Positions 13,397-14,030 of a stretch of DNA of 14,030 nucleotides are shown here, in pieces. The notes beneath the pieces were generated by a model, which saw only the letters and a program-made list of their open reading frames with translations, made no database searches and was not told where the DNA came from. Positions within the stretch are counted from its first letter, which is position 1. Every line of letters begins with the position of its first letter. Source of the DNA: an uncultured Veillonella sp. (lineage in GTDB: Bacteria > Bacillota > Negativicutes > Veillonellales > Veillonellaceae); contig USQK01000045.1 in assembly GCA_900556785.1 (NCBI GenBank), forward strand, positions 1-14,030, written 5' to 3'. The position numbers and the translations under genes are program-made.

Positions 13397-14030
13397 TTAG
13401 AAAATCAAAGTTTCAAGATTTTCAATTTGATATTTACTGAGGCCAAGCTCAGATAAACTCTTTTCAGATGCAGCGAATAGATTATTTTTACCTACACGCG
13501 TACCTAAAGCTGCGGCAGCGACCAATTCACGGTCCAATTTACCTAGGCGAGAACGATTGCGATTTTGCGGTTTCGGCTTCTTCATACGGAACGTATTATA
13601 TTGAACCGCTTCCTTAGCGTCCTCAGGCTTCTGCTTTGTTAAAGCAGCCCCATTAGTGCCATTCCCCAATAAAGCACTAAGTCCTGTTTGCTTTGGAACC
13701 ATTTTTTCGTAATCAGCACCAAACTCAGGGCGCTCTTCACGCAATTGATCGAATGTAGCTAAAGCTGCATTCATTTGCTTCAATCCAGCAGCAGAGTAAA
13801 GTTGACGTATCGCAATACTCACCTCTTGCGGTGTCAACGTACCTCGCTCAATAGCAGAAGCGATTGTACTTTTCAACGCACCTTGATCACCGGACGCTGT
13901 ATAGCGACCGATATCAACTAAGTCTTTTTGACGTGCATTGAGTTCTTTAGGCGTATATATATTTATCTCAGATATCGACGGTGCCTGCTTAGAAGGCTGT
14001 TCTCCCGCCCCATTAGCCTCAAACATATAG
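13397..14030 (-). CDS. Carboxymuconolactone decarboxylase-like protein (partial at 5' end), probably exported
   Basis: The frame reaches the right edge with no upstream stop. The first visible Met (ATG at 14026) has no room for a ribosome binding site, so the gene probably starts outside. Residues counted from that Met: 28-95 (LNARQKDLVDIGRY to LATFDQL) resemble one carboxymuconolactone decarboxylase/AhpD-like unit: LxxRxxxLVxI, then AIERGTLTPQEVSIAIRQLYSAAG. Residues 161-209 (LGKLDRELVAAAALG to the C-terminus) look like a second, shorter unit, joined by a basic linker. There is no CxxC, so peroxidase activity of the AhpD type is not expected. The start MFEANGAGEQPSKQ reads like the end of a signal peptide with cleavage after Ala, which suggests export, but the hydrophobic core would be outside the window. 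Reaction and substrate are unknown. Confidence 0.6.
   Translation of the reverse strand, partial: YMFEANGAGEQPSKQAPSISEINIYTPKELNARQKDLVDIGRYTASGDQGALKSTIASAIERGTLTPQEVSIAIRQLYSAAGLKQMNAALATFDQLREERPEFGADYEKMVPKQTGLSALLGNGTNGAALTKQKPEDAKEAVQYNTFRMKKPKPQNRNRSRLGKLDRELVAAAALGTRVGKNNLFAASEKSLSELGLSKYQIENLETLIF

Noticed and set aside
1..14030. Mobile elements, CRISPR arrays, tRNA or rRNA genes
   Set aside because: I found no transposase or integrase motifs, no regularly spaced repeats, and no cloverleaf or rRNA-like sequence on either strand.

Overview
The window looks like chromosomal housekeeping DNA from a low-GC member of the Firmicutes. FloA (a flotillin type mainly found in that lineage), short-form NfeD, PepT, UraA, an FtsW-type SEDS protein and TrmB, together with canonical sigma-A promoters and strong AGGAGG ribosome binding sites, fit this. 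The overall flavour suggests the Negativicutes, perhaps Veillonella; that is an inference from gene content and style, not a database match. I see no phage genes, transposases, CRISPR array, rRNA or tRNA.

Layout: ten of the eleven genes read on the minus strand. At the left edge (1-1484, minus, cut off at its C-terminus) is an OPT-family oligopeptide transporter. It is divergent from pepT (1729-2952, plus), the peptidase that finishes peptide breakdown, so this pair forms a plausible peptide uptake and hydrolysis module. pepT and an MFS exporter (3137-4387, minus) converge on a perfect palindromic terminator at 3065-3102. Next comes a Mug/UDG-superfamily DNA glycosylase-like protein (4670-5263), with a long-loop terminator-like hairpin after it.

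The pair at 5411-7135 is the least ordinary part. It holds a 243-residue protein made almost entirely of five tandem helix-turn-helix repeats, followed 54 nt later by a TauE/SafE-like permease. The permease has its own good promoter, which overlaps the end of the regulator-like gene.

The 7381-9587 block is a three-gene operon: nfeD, floA (membrane microdomain scaffold), then a single-pass membrane protein with a long disordered charged region. It ends in a strong terminator at 7207-7249. Upstream is a uracil/xanthine permease (9827-11110), whose short leader can fold a 14-bp hairpin. It follows trmB (12566-13225) and an ftsW-like SEDS gene (11221-12564) that are separated by 1 nt and driven from a near-consensus promoter at 13295-13323. 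A carboxymuconolactone decarboxylase-like gene runs off the right edge (13397 to beyond 14030) and ends in a terminator with a C(UUCG)G tetraloop.

Most of the window is ordinary. The points most worth a second look are the five-fold HTH protein and the paired repeats in front of it, the third gene of the flotillin operon, and the uraA leader hairpin. No intergenic stretch exceeds 300 nt.
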